A DNA stretch of 64,000 bases from an uncultured Draconibacterium sp. (GTDB lineage: Bacteria > Bacteroidota > Bacteroidia > Bacteroidales > Prolixibacteraceae): NCBI RefSeq assembly GCF_913063105.1, contig NZ_CAJXYQ010000003.1:186001-250000 (forward strand), written 5' to 3'. The position numbers and the translations under genes are program-made. Below, piece by piece: positions 1 to 9,203 of the stretch; the stretch's first letter is position 1, and the number at the start of each line of letters is the position of its first letter. The notes below the pieces were generated by a model. The model was not told the origin of the DNA and did not search any database. It saw nothing but the letters and a program-made list of their open reading frames with translations.

Positions 1-2
1 AG

Positions 3-230
3 GTTGAAAAGCAAGAACTGATTAACCGCTTATTAAGCCGTGGAAAAATATCAGGAAGGTCTGACGATCAGAACCAATCAATAATTGAGAACAGAATAGC
101 TGTTTACAGCGAAAAAACATTGCCTTTAATCAATTATTACGAACCTCAGGGGAAACATTTTGATGTTGACGGGATGGGAACCATTGAAGATATTGCAGGC
201 CGCTTAAAAAAAGTAGTAGAAAAGTTATAG
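3..230 (+). CDS. adk: Adenylate kinase, C-terminal part (cut by window start)
   Basis: The reading frame is open from the window edge and ends at TAG 228-230, giving the last 75 residues. It carries the family's C-terminal signature: an RSDD segment, an ENRI...VY stretch, and a final amphipathic helix after a VDGMGTIEDI segment. The enzyme interconverts ATP+AMP and 2 ADP in the cytoplasm. The nucleotide-binding P-loop and most of the LID lie outside the window. The adk-obg order is common in Bacteroidota. The call rests on family recall of the C-terminal half, so identity is likely but not complete. Confidence 0.85.
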   Translation, partial: VEKQELINRLLSRGKISGRSDDQNQSIIENRIAVYSEKTLPLINYYEPQGKHFDVDGMGTIEDIAGRLKKVVEKL

Positions 231-299
231 GAAAAAGTATAGGGGGAGAAAAGTTATGCCCCATGTGTTATTAGTTGCAAACAGGAAGTACAGGATTAA

Positions 300-1289
300 A
301 TGGCAGAAACCAATTTTGTTGATTACGTAAGAATTCATTGTCAGTCGGGGAATGGTGGTGCTGGTTCGGCACATTTACGAAGAGAAAAATATGTTGCCAA
401 AGGTGGCCCCGATGGTGGCGATGGTGGCCGTGGAGGGCACATTATTCTTGAAGGTAATGAGCAAATGTGGACGCTCTTGCATTTAAAATACCGGAAACAT
501 ATTAAAGCCGGACATGGCGAGTCTGGTGGAAAACAACGCAGTAAAGGTGCTGATGGAGAAGACATTTATCTGGAAGTACCTCTTGGAACGATTGCCAGAG
601 ATGTAGAAACCGGCGAGTTTTTGTTTGAAATTACCAAACATGGCGAACAGCAGGTGTTAATGAAAGGCGGTCGCGGAGGCCTGGGTAACGATCATTTTAA
701 ATCGTCAACCAATCAAACACCACGCTATGCGCAACCGGGCGAAGAAGGCGAAGAAGGCTGGAAAATTCTGGAACTAAAAGTACTGGCCGATGTTGGTCTG
801 GTTGGTTTCCCTAGCGCAGGCAAATCAACCTTGCTCTCGGTGGTGTCAGCAGCAAAACCAAAAATTGCCGATTATCCGTTTACTACCCTGGTGCCCAATC
901 TCGGTATTGTTGGGCATCGCGAACAAAGGTCGTTTGTTATGGCCGATATTCCCGGAATTATTGAAGGTGCCCACGAAGGCCGGGGGCTGGGATTACGTTT
1001 CTTAAGGCATATCGAGCGAAACTCGATGTTGTTGTTCATGGTACCGGCCGATAGTAAGGATCATTTAAAAGAGTATAAAATATTGTTGAACGAGTTGGAG
1101 AAATACAATCCGGAACTTCTTGATAAACAGCGTTTTTTAACTATAAGTAAAGCCGATATGCTGGACGAGGAGCTTATGGCTGAAATAAGCCGGGAGTTAA
1201 AAGATATTCCTCACTTGTTTTTCTCGTCGGTATCCGGAATAAACATTCAACAGTTAAAAGACAAAATCTGGGAAATATTAAATAGTTGA
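300..1289 (+). CDS. obg: Obg/CgtA family ribosome-assembly GTPase
   Basis: The 329-residue protein starts with a glycine-rich Obg fold (about residues 1-158, repeated GG motifs) followed by a GTPase domain. G1 is GFPSAGKS (169-176), G3 is DIPG, G4 is SKAD (a variant of NKxD) and G5 is SSVSG near the C-terminus. Obg GTPases act in late 50S assembly and stress control. The extra C-terminal OCT domain found in some Obg proteins is absent, because the protein ends just after G5. The stop TGA overlaps the ATG of the next gene by one base (TGATG), so the two are probably translationally coupled. Confidence 0.96.
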   Translation: MAETNFVDYVRIHCQSGNGGAGSAHLRREKYVAKGGPDGGDGGRGGHIILEGNEQMWTLLHLKYRKHIKAGHGESGGKQRSKGADGEDIYLEVPLGTIARDVETGEFLFEITKHGEQQVLMKGGRGGLGNDHFKSSTNQTPRYAQPGEEGEEGWKILELKVLADVGLVGFPSAGKSTLLSVVSAAKPKIADYPFTTLVPNLGIVGHREQRSFVMADIPGIIEGAHEGRGLGLRFLRHIERNSMLLFMVPADSKDHLKEYKILLNELEKYNPELLDKQRFLTISKADMLDEELMAEISRELKDIPHLFFSSVSGINIQQLKDKIWEILNS

Positions 1290-1981
1290 TGGAGTTTTTT
1301 AAACAAATACTGGAACTGGATAAAGAGTTGTTTTTGTTTCTTAATGGTTTTTACAACGACTTTTGGGATACCATGATGTTGCTGATAACCCGCAAAGAAA
1401 CATGGATTCCTTTTTTTCTTTGTATTCTTTTTTTTATTGTAAAAAATTACCGAACCAAAGCTATCTTAATTATTCTGGCGCTGGCATTGGTGGTTTTGGC
1501 AAGCGATCAGCTTTCGGTATTGTTAAAAAACACGATTCAACGCCTTCGGCCCGTTTACGAGCCGTCAATCGAACATCTGGTGCATAATGTGTTGCGAAAA
1601 GGAGGCCGCTTTGGTTTTGTTTCGTCGCACGCAGCCAACTCTGTAGCAATAATGGTATTTACCTCGCGCATTTTCAAAAGCCGGAGTTTTTACTTATTAA
1701 TGCTTGGCTGGGTGTTAATGTTTTGTTATTCGCGTATTTATTCGGGAGTGCATTATCCGCTCGATTTGCTTGGCGGTGCACTTTTAGGATGGGGTGTTGG
1801 TTTTAGTGTCTACAAATTACTGATGTTTATCGAAAATCATTTCTTTTTTGCGCGATCACCAAAAATTGAAAAAACGGCCTTGCCAGTAAAAGATGCCGGA
1901 ACGCTTTTATTGGTATTTGTTGTTTTACTAACAACAGCTTTTATTGTTTCGTACTTGCTTCATCATTACAACTATTTGTAA
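1289..1981 (+). CDS. PAP2-superfamily membrane phosphatase
   Basis: This is a 230-residue polytopic membrane protein with the three phosphatase motifs: KNTIQRLRP (K-x6-RP), a VSSHAAN segment in place of PSGH, and SR-x5-H in SRIYSGVH. Family members dephosphorylate lipid phosphates such as undecaprenyl pyrophosphate, phosphatidylglycerol phosphate or lipid A, on the periplasmic side of the inner membrane. The substrate cannot be read from sequence. A TTG three bases upstream could also start the frame, but the ATG at 1289 overlapping the obg stop is preferred. The next gene begins directly after the stop, so obg, this gene and the MutS-like gene probably form an operon. Confidence 0.9.
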   Translation: MEFFKQILELDKELFLFLNGFYNDFWDTMMLLITRKETWIPFFLCILFFIVKNYRTKAILIILALALVVLASDQLSVLLKNTIQRLRPVYEPSIEHLVHNVLRKGGRFGFVSSHAANSVAIMVFTSRIFKSRSFYLLMLGWVLMFCYSRIYSGVHYPLDLLGGALLGWGVGFSVYKLLMFIENHFFFARSPKIEKTALPVKDAGTLLLVFVVLLTTAFIVSYLLHHYNYL

Positions 1982-3760
1982 ATGGGCAGTCCCTCCAAAA
2001 TTTATAAACAAAAACTTTTGGTTTATACCAGCCAACTGTTACAGGTTACGACAAAAGTAAAACGTATGGCCTGGTTACGTTTCGTTACCTTTGTTGCCAT
2101 TTTTATTCCGATTTTTGTTGCCGGATGGAGCATCATTTCATTGTGTCTGATGTTGCCCTTAATTGTCTTGTTCTTTTACCTGATAAAAAAGAATGTTCAG
2201 CTCGAAAAAAGGAAGCAAAAATTAATTGTAAAGAAAAAACTGTTGGAAGATGAACTAAAAGCGCTCGATCATTCCTTTCTGCATTTTTATTGTGGTGAAG
2301 AGTTTTTAAGCATCAATCATCCTTATTCCTACGATCTTGATTTGTTTGGCAAAGGGTCGCTTTTTCAGTTTTTAAACCGTACCACAACCGTTGGAGGGAA
2401 AAAGAAATTAGCTGATTGTTTATTAAATCCGATAAAGAATCCGAGCAAGATTCGGGAAAGGCAACAGGCTGTTCAGGAGTTGGCGGCACATCCCCTTTGG
2501 CGTTTGGAGTTTTTAACGGAAGGAAATCTATTTCATGAATCGGAAGAACAGTTTAAAGAAATTCATGCGTGGGCTGAAATGGAGCTGTTGCTGAAAAATG
2601 AAAAGCCGATAAAATGGTTGCTGTGGTTGCTGCCAGCAATAACATTGCTTGCTGCTATTTTTGCTTTGATAGGCGGAAGTGGCTTTTTTCTCGGGGGTAT
2701 GCTTGTTGCGCAGTTCGGGTTGTTGTTTTCGTGGACGAAAAAAATTAATCAGTATTTCAGTTTTTTTGGCCGAAAATCGGAGCTCCTGGCCAAGTATATG
2801 CAATTATTAGAACAGGTGGAAGAAGCTGAATTTACTTCATCATATCTTCTTCGTCTTCAGAATAAAATTTCAGAACCATCAGCCGGAAAACTATTTAATC
2901 AACTGGCCAGCCTGGTGAAGGTTTTTGAATTCCGTCAGAATATATTGGTTGGGATTGCTTTAAACGGCATTTTAACCTGGGATATCCGTTGCGTATACCA
3001 ACTTTGGAAGTGGCATCAGGCAAATAGTAAACAACTGGCAGTATGGCTTGATGTTTTGGCTGAAATCGACTCATTGGTAAGTTTGGCAAACTATGCCAAT
3101 AATCATCCCGAATTTGAATATCCCGAATTAATTGAAGCCGGTTTTGTTTTTAATGCACAGGGCCTGGGGCACCCCTTGTTAAAACCTGATAAGCGAGTGT
3201 GCAATGATTTGGAAATGAGGGGGTGGTCGCAAATAATGATTGTAACCGGCGCCAATATGGCCGGGAAAAGTACATTCTTGCGAACGGTTGGTGTTAATAT
3301 TCTGCTGGCCGAAATAGGAGCGCCGGTATGTGCAACCCGCATGCAGATTTCTCCACTCGATTTGTATACCAACATGCGCACCACCGACTCTTTGTTAAAA
3401 GATGAGTCGTACTTTTTTGCCGAGTTAAAGCGGATAAAAAATGTGCTTGACAGGCTTGCCACAGGCGAGCAAATCTTTGTAATTCTTGACGAGATGTTAA
3501 AAGGAACCAATTCGGTTGACAAGCTAAACGGCTCAAAAGAATTACTGCGAAAACTGGCACAACACAAGTGTGCAGCCTTAGTTGCAACGCATGATTTGAA
3601 ATTGAGTCAAATGCAGGATGAGTTGCCGGGGAAGGTATTTAATCGTTGCTTCGAGATTAAAATAGAAAACAATGAGCTGATTTTTGATTACAAACTTTCA
3701 GAGGGAGTTACTCAAACAATGAATGCAACGTTTCTGATGAAAAAGATGGGTATAATCTGA
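1982..3760 (+). CDS. MutS-family ATPase with two membrane hairpins
   Basis: The 592-residue protein has a MutS-type C-terminal ATPase: Walker A TGANMAGKST near residue 422, a DESYFFAEL segment, Walker B VILDEM followed by LKGTN, and the ATHD switch. Mismatch-recognition domain I is absent. Instead there are two hydrophobic hairpins, about residues 33-70 and 210-250, flanking a lever-like helical region. It is therefore not the canonical repair MutS but the membrane-associated MutS-related family common in Bacteroidota, whose function I do not know. The start codon abuts the PAP2 stop with no gap, so translation is probably coupled. Confidence 0.85.
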   Translation: MGSPSKIYKQKLLVYTSQLLQVTTKVKRMAWLRFVTFVAIFIPIFVAGWSIISLCLMLPLIVLFFYLIKKNVQLEKRKQKLIVKKKLLEDELKALDHSFLHFYCGEEFLSINHPYSYDLDLFGKGSLFQFLNRTTTVGGKKKLADCLLNPIKNPSKIRERQQAVQELAAHPLWRLEFLTEGNLFHESEEQFKEIHAWAEMELLLKNEKPIKWLLWLLPAITLLAAIFALIGGSGFFLGGMLVAQFGLLFSWTKKINQYFSFFGRKSELLAKYMQLLEQVEEAEFTSSYLLRLQNKISEPSAGKLFNQLASLVKVFEFRQNILVGIALNGILTWDIRCVYQLWKWHQANSKQLAVWLDVLAEIDSLVSLANYANNHPEFEYPELIEAGFVFNAQGLGHPLLKPDKRVCNDLEMRGWSQIMIVTGANMAGKSTFLRTVGVNILLAEIGAPVCATRMQISPLDLYTNMRTTDSLLKDESYFFAELKRIKNVLDRLATGEQIFVILDEMLKGTNSVDKLNGSKELLRKLAQHKCAALVATHDLKLSQMQDELPGKVFNRCFEIKIENNELIFDYKLSEGVTQTMNATFLMKKMGII

Positions 3761-3897
3761 TGTCCGCTAAAGAAAATTTCCACTTGCGAATTGCAGCAAC
3801 AAACTAATTGTGCATAGTCGCCTTCGCTTACTTCTGCTCTAAAACTTATCTTCTATTTTTCAACGATGAATTGTTAGTTATTGCCCGGGTGAATTCT

Positions 3898-3927
3898 CTT
3901 GAAAAGTTGATGATTTAATTATATTTG
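3898..3927 (+). promoter_or_regulatory. Bacteroidota-type promoter for parE-parC
   Basis: An exact -7 box TATATTTG (3920-3927) is preceded by CTTG (3898-3901, one mismatch to TTTG) with an 18-base spacer. It lies about 110 bases before the parE start. The rest of the 279-base gap after the MutS-like gene shows no gene. Confidence 0.6.
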
Positions 3928-4039
3928 TGACAATTGGGTAAATTCTGTATTTTCTTGAAAAAACAATCCCTCGCAAGCGCAATCATTAAGGGAAACAGGG
4001 TTTGCAAAATTTCGAAAGGTTTATTCTTGAGATGGAAGT

Positions 4040-5875
4040 ATGAGCGCAAATTACGACGAAGGTACAATTAAAACATTAGATTGGCAGGAGCATATCCGGC
4101 GGCGTCCGGGAATGTATATCGGGAAATTGGGAGACGGAACCTCTGCCGATGATGGAATTTATGTGTTGCTAAAAGAGGTGATGGATAATTCTATCGACGA
4201 ATTTATGATGGGGCACGGAAAGAAAATCATTGTAAAAGTTGATCAGGATCAGGTTACAATTCGCGATTTTGGCCGGGGAATTCCATTGGGCAAACTGGTT
4301 GATGTTGTAAGTAAAATGAACACCGGAGCGAAATACGACAATAAAGTTTTTAAAAAATCGGTAGGGCTTAACGGGGTTGGTATTAAAGCCGTAAATGCAC
4401 TGTCGATTAACTTTACCATAAAAGCAGTGCGCGAAGGCGTTGCCAAAGAAGTAGTATTTAGCCAGGGGGTAAAACAAGATGAAAAAGACTATAAAAATAG
4501 TGAAGAAGAAAATGGCACTCAGGTAACTTTTGTTCCTGATGAAGGGGTTTTTAAGAAGTACCGTTATATGAACGATTATATCGTGAATATGATGAAAAAT
4601 TATACCTTCTTAAATGCCGGATTAACCATTGAGTACAACGGCGAAAGGTATTACTCTCGTAACGGATTACGTGATTTGCTCGAGGAAAATATGGATCACG
4701 ACCCAATTTACCCAATTATACATTTAAGAGGCGAGGATATTGAGGTTGCCATAACGCATGGAAACCAATATGGGGAGGATTATTATTCGTTTGTTAACGG
4801 ACAACACACCACCCAGGGAGGGACTCATTTACAGGCTTTTCGAGAGGTTTTAGTGAAAACAATCAGAGATTTTTACAAGAAAGATTTTGACCCATCGGAT
4901 ATCCGTGCGTCAATTGTGGCAGCTGTTAGCATTAAAGTAGAAGAGCCTGTATTTGAGTCGCAAACCAAAACAAAATTAGGCTCAAAGGATATTGGCCCCG
5001 ACGGCCCTTCCGTGAGGGCGCATGTGGGTAACTTTCTTCAAAAAGAACTCGATAACTTCCTGCATAAAAACCAGGAAACTGCTGAAGTGTTGTTAAAACG
5101 AATTGTTGAGTCGGAGCGCGAACGCAAAGCAATATCGGGAGTAAAAAAACTCGCCCGCCAACGGGCAAAAAAAGCCAATCTGCACAACAAAAAATTGCGC
5201 GATTGCCGTATCCATTTTAATGGTAAGGATGAACGAAAAGAAGACTCGTGTATTTTTATTACCGAGGGCGACTCGGCAAGTGGTTCCATTACAAAATCAC
5301 GCGATGTAAACACCCAGGCTGTATTTAGTTTGAAAGGGAAGCCGCTGAATACCTTTGGGCTAACCAAGAAGGTGGTTTACGAAAACGAAGAGTTTAACCT
5401 TTTGCAGGCCGCCTTAAACATCGAGGAAAGTATGGAAGATTTGCGTTACAATAACGTAATTATCGCTACCGATGCCGATGTGGATGGTATGCATATTCGC
5501 TTGTTGCTGATAACATTCTTTTTGCAGTTTTTCCCGGAGTTAATTAAAAAAGGGCACGTTTATATTTTACAAACGCCGCTTTTCAGGGTTAGAAATAAGC
5601 AGAAAACCTACTACTGTTATTCTGAGGAAGAAAAACAAAAAGCGATTAATAAACTGCGCGGCAAACCCGAAATAACACGATTTAAAGGTTTGGGAGAAAT
5701 TTCGCCTGATGAATTCAAACATTTTATTGGAAAAGATATACGACTCGATCCGGTGCAAATGAAAAAGCATGAATCGGTGTCGCAAATGCTGGAATATTAC
5801 ATGGGTAAAAACACTCCCGAAAGGCAGGAGTTTATTATTGATAACCTGTATGTTGAGAAAGACGAAGTAATGTAA
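4040..5875 (+). CDS. parE: DNA topoisomerase IV subunit B (ParE-type)
   Basis: The 611-residue type IIA topoisomerase ATPase subunit has a GHKL fold with [10 protein letters not shown] (Glu46, Asn50), DFGRGIP near 76 and [12 protein letters not shown] near 109. The transducer region carries TQGGTH, and the TOPRIM domain has EGDSASG near 408 and DADVDG near 477. With ParC it decatenates and relaxes DNA. The short length and the direct pairing with an 889-residue A subunit fit the second (topo IV-like) pair in Bacteroidota rather than gyrase. Calling it ParE and not GyrB is inference, because no gyrase pair is available here for comparison. Confidence 0.9.
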   Translation: MSANYDEGTIKTLDWQEHIRRRPGMYIGKLGDGTSADDGIYVLLKEVMDNSIDEFMMGHGKKIIVKVDQDQVTIRDFGRGIPLGKLVDVVSKMNTGAKYDNKVFKKSVGLNGVGIKAVNALSINFTIKAVREGVAKEVVFSQGVKQDEKDYKNSEEENGTQVTFVPDEGVFKKYRYMNDYIVNMMKNYTFLNAGLTIEYNGERYYSRNGLRDLLEENMDHDPIYPIIHLRGEDIEVAITHGNQYGEDYYSFVNGQHTTQGGTHLQAFREVLVKTIRDFYKKDFDPSDIRASIVAAVSIKVEEPVFESQTKTKLGSKDIGPDGPSVRAHVGNFLQKELDNFLHKNQETAEVLLKRIVESERERKAISGVKKLARQRAKKANLHNKKLRDCRIHFNGKDERKEDSCIFITEGDSASGSITKSRDVNTQAVFSLKGKPLNTFGLTKKVVYENEEFNLLQAALNIEESMEDLRYNNVIIATDADVDGMHIRLLLITFFLQFFPELIKKGHVYILQTPLFRVRNKQKTYYCYSEEEKQKAINKLRGKPEITRFKGLGEISPDEFKHFIGKDIRLDPVQMKKHESVSQMLEYYMGKNTPERQEFIIDNLYVEKDEVM

Positions 5876-5919
5876 CACAGCTATCCCGAGAGGGAGCACG
5901 ATAATTTTCAAAAAGTAGC

Positions 5920-8589
5920 ATGTCAGAAGAGAATTTAAATCACGAAGAAATTCAGGATGATAATATAAAAGAGGAAGTAACCTACCTGTCGGGGATGTAC
6001 CGCGACTGGTTTCTGGATTACGCCTCGTATGTAATACTCGAAAGGGCAGTGCCATACATTAACGATGGCTTAAAACCTGTGCAGCGTCGTATTATGCATG
6101 CCATGCGCGAAATGGATGATGGCCGGTACAATAAAGTGGCCAATATTATCGGGCAAACCATGCAGTATCATCCACATGGCGATGCATCTATTGGCGATGC
6201 CATTGTGCAATTGGGGCAAAAAGATTTGCTGATTGACACGCAGGGAAACTGGGGAAACATTTTAACCGGCGACGGGTCGGCAGCTCCCCGATACATTGAG
6301 GCACGGCTCACTAAATTTGCGTTGGAGGTTTTATTTAATCCCAAAACCACCGAATGGAAATTATCGTATGACGGCCGTAAAAAAGAGCCGGTTACCCTAC
6401 CCGTTAAATTCCCATTGTTGTTGGCCCAGGGAGTTGATGGTATTGCCGTGGGGCTGGCATCTAAAATGTTTCCGCACAATTTTCTCGAATTAATTGATGC
6501 TTCAATCGCTTACTTAAAAGGAAAAGATTTTGAACTGTTTCCGGATTTTCCAACAGGAGGATCGGCTGATTTTAGCAAATACAATGATGGTTTGCGCGGA
6601 GGGTCGGTAAAAGTTCGGGCAAAAATTGAAAAACGCGATAATAAAACCCTTGTTATTAATGAGGTTCCCTATGGAAAAACAACTTCAACTTTAATTGAAT
6701 CGATAATTAAAGCCAACGACAAAGGCAAAATTAAAGTAAAAAAGATTGATGATAATACAGCCGAAAATGTAGAAATACTGGTGCATCTGTCGCCCGGAGT
6801 ATCGTCAGATAAAACCATTGATGCCCTTTATGCATTTACCGATTGCGAAGTGTCCTTATCGCCCAATGCCTGTATTATCGAAAACGATAAACCCCACTTT
6901 ATTGGTGTTTCCGAAATTTTGAAGCGATCAGCCGATTCAACAAAGGCACTGCTAAAGCTCGAATTAGAGATTCGAAAATCGGAGTTGGAAGAGCAATGGC
7001 ACTTTTCATCGTTGGAAAAAATATTTATTGAAGAGCGAATTTACAAGGATAAAAAGTTTGAAGATTCCGAAAACATGGATCAGGCCGTGGCACATATCGA
7101 TAAGCGTCTTGAACCATGGAAACCCAAACTGAGGAGAGAAGTAACCCGCGAAGATATTTTACGCCTGATGGAAATTCGGATGGCGCGAATCCTGAAATTT
7201 AATAAAGACAAAGCGAACGACCATTTGCAGGCCATTGAAGACGAAATTGCCGAGGTGGAGCACAACATCGAAAATATTGTAGATTTTACAATTGCCTGGT
7301 TTAAGCACTTGAAGCAAAAATATGGTAAGGGTAAAGAGCGGAAAACCGAAATCAGGAGTTTTGAAAATATTGTGGCTACCAAAGTTGTTGTGAAAAATGA
7401 AAAACTTTTTGTCGACCGCAAAGAAGGATTTATGGGCACATCGCTTAAAAAAGCTGAATTTGTTTGCGATTGTTCTGATATCGATGATATTGTTATTTTC
7501 CGCCGCGACGGGTCTTACTTTATCACAAAAGTAACGGATAAAGCCTTTATCGGGAAAAACATTTTACACCTGGCCGTTTTTAAGAAAAACGACAAGCGTA
7601 CGATTTACAACGTGGTATACAAAGACGGCGAAAGCGGTTTTTATTACATGAAACGCTTTTTTGTAACGGGCGTAACCCGCGACAAAGAATACAACCTTAC
7701 CAAAGAAACAAAAGGCTCGCGCATTGTGTATTTCTCTGCCAACCCGAATGGCGAAGCAGAAGTGCTAAAAGTGGTGCTGAAGCCAAAGCCGCGTTTAAAA
7801 AAGCTAATTTTTGAAGAAGACCTGGGAGAACTGGCCATAAAAGGTCGCCAGTCGATGGGGAACATTCTTACCAAAAACGATGTTCATAAAATTACCCTGA
7901 AAGAAAAAGGCGTGTCAACGCTTGGCGGACGAAAAATCTGGTTCGACCCTGATGTTTTACGACTTAATGCCGATAGCCGGGGTACTTTCCTGGGCGAGTT
8001 CTCGGGTGAAGAACAGATTCTGGTAATCTACAAAAACGGAGAGTTTCAGTTGTATAACTACGACTTGAGCAACCACTTTCAACAAGATATTCTGGTGATC
8101 GAGAAATTTGATAAACGCAAAATATTATCGGTAGTTTATTACGATGCCGACCAGGATTATTACTATGTAAAACGATTTGAAATTGATGAACCCGAAGGCA
8201 AGCTCATACGTTTTATCGGCGATAACAAAGACAATAAACTAATAAGTTTAACCTGGGTGCATTACCCACGCCTCGAGCTAACATTTGGAGGGAAAAATGC
8301 CGAGCGCGATCCTGAAATTATTGAAGTTGCCGAATTTATTGGTGTAAAGTCATGGAAGGCAAAAGGTAAGCGCTTGTCGAATTACGAGGTGAATAATATT
8401 AAAGAAATTGAGCCGATAATAAAAGACGACTACGATCATCGGGATGAAGAGCCGGAACCGGAAGATGAGGAAAAAGAAACAAAAACGGCTGAAAAGAAAG
8501 ATATTGAAGATATTCCTTTTGAAATAAAACGCCCCAAAAAGGATGATGATGAAAAAGATGGAGACACCAGCCAGATGTCGTTATTTTAA
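5920..8589 (+). CDS. parC: DNA topoisomerase IV subunit A (ParC-type)
   Basis: The 889-residue breakage-reunion subunit opens with YASYVILERAVPYINDGLKPVQRR. The HPHGDAS segment begins at residue 84 and the catalytic tyrosine is Tyr125 in the motif APRYIEAR. A beta-pinwheel-like C-terminal domain follows, ending in a strongly charged Asp/Glu/Lys tail (about 835-885). It starts 44 bases after parE, so the two are surely co-transcribed. At the position of E. coli GyrA Ser83 the residue is alanine (Ala89), while the Asp87 equivalent is kept (Asp93). This may be family-typical. Confidence 0.9.
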   Translation: MSEENLNHEEIQDDNIKEEVTYLSGMYRDWFLDYASYVILERAVPYINDGLKPVQRRIMHAMREMDDGRYNKVANIIGQTMQYHPHGDASIGDAIVQLGQKDLLIDTQGNWGNILTGDGSAAPRYIEARLTKFALEVLFNPKTTEWKLSYDGRKKEPVTLPVKFPLLLAQGVDGIAVGLASKMFPHNFLELIDASIAYLKGKDFELFPDFPTGGSADFSKYNDGLRGGSVKVRAKIEKRDNKTLVINEVPYGKTTSTLIESIIKANDKGKIKVKKIDDNTAENVEILVHLSPGVSSDKTIDALYAFTDCEVSLSPNACIIENDKPHFIGVSEILKRSADSTKALLKLELEIRKSELEEQWHFSSLEKIFIEERIYKDKKFEDSENMDQAVAHIDKRLEPWKPKLRREVTREDILRLMEIRMARILKFNKDKANDHLQAIEDEIAEVEHNIENIVDFTIAWFKHLKQKYGKGKERKTEIRSFENIVATKVVVKNEKLFVDRKEGFMGTSLKKAEFVCDCSDIDDIVIFRRDGSYFITKVTDKAFIGKNILHLAVFKKNDKRTIYNVVYKDGESGFYYMKRFFVTGVTRDKEYNLTKETKGSRIVYFSANPNGEAEVLKVVLKPKPRLKKLIFEEDLGELAIKGRQSMGNILTKNDVHKITLKEKGVSTLGGRKIWFDPDVLRLNADSRGTFLGEFSGEEQILVIYKNGEFQLYNYDLSNHFQQDILVIEKFDKRKILSVVYYDADQDYYYVKRFEIDEPEGKLIRFIGDNKDNKLISLTWVHYPRLELTFGGKNAERDPEIIEVAEFIGVKSWKAKGKRLSNYEVNNIKEIEPIIKDDYDHRDEEPEPEDEEKETKTAEKKDIEDIPFEIKRPKKDDDEKDGDTSQMSLF

Positions 8590-8625
8590 TAAAATAGTGC
8601 TTTTACGGTATTAAAAAACTAAAGA

Positions 8626-9123
8626 ATGCGAGTATATTTAATTGGATATATGGGCTGTGGAAAATCAAGACTGGGAAGACGCTTTTCGGAACACCTTGGT
8701 GTGCAGTTTGTTGATATGGACGATTACATTGAGGAACGAAACTGTAAAACAGTACCTCAGCTTTTTGCCGACTATGGAGAAGACGGATTTAGAGAAAAAG
8801 AGCGTAAAGCACTGGAAGAACTATCGGAATTTACCGATGTAGTTATTGCTACCGGTGGAGGTGCCCCGTGTTTTTTTGATAATATCGATTTAATGAATAA
8901 AACCGGAAAAACAGTTTTTCTGAATATTGATCCGGCAATTCTTGCCGACAGGTTGCTTTCTTCTAAAACTGAACGGCCGTTAATAAAAGGAAAATCGCGC
9001 GAAGAATTGGTAGCATTTATTGATGAAACACTAAAAAAGAGGAAGCAATTTTACTCGCAGGCACAGTTTATAATAAGCGAACCTGATTTTGACCTCGATA
9101 AACTTCAGGAAATGATTTCCTGA
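8626..9123 (+). CDS. aroK: Shikimate kinase
   Basis: The 165-residue kinase phosphorylates shikimate in aromatic amino-acid synthesis. It has a Walker A GYMGCGKS at 7-14, the substrate aspartate in DMDD (Asp33), Arg56 in FREKE, a GGG motif at 77-79 and the LID arginine Arg117 in ERPLI. The length is typical. It sits 36 bases after parC on the same strand. No other aro gene is nearby, so the pathway is dispersed. Confidence 0.94.
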   Translation: MRVYLIGYMGCGKSRLGRRFSEHLGVQFVDMDDYIEERNCKTVPQLFADYGEDGFREKERKALEELSEFTDVVIATGGGAPCFFDNIDLMNKTGKTVFLNIDPAILADRLLSSKTERPLIKGKSREELVAFIDETLKKRKQFYSQAQFIISEPDFDLDKLQEMIS

Positions 9124-9203
9124 ATCACGCACTGGCCACAGCTATTAATTTTGCTTTTGTTTTCTCCTAAAATTGGCTTTAAATTAGCTGAAAATAGAGA
9201 AGC

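Noticed and set aside
3760..3807. A 15-codon ORF overlapping the MutS-like stop as TGATG
   Set aside because: It is very short, with no recognisable pattern. The overlap alone is weak evidence, and the parE promoter lies further on.
3822..3852. CTT-rich stretch upstream of parE that looks like a heptad array
   Set aside because: The CTT spacings are 5, 4, 14 and 5 bases, so no constant 7-bp phase.
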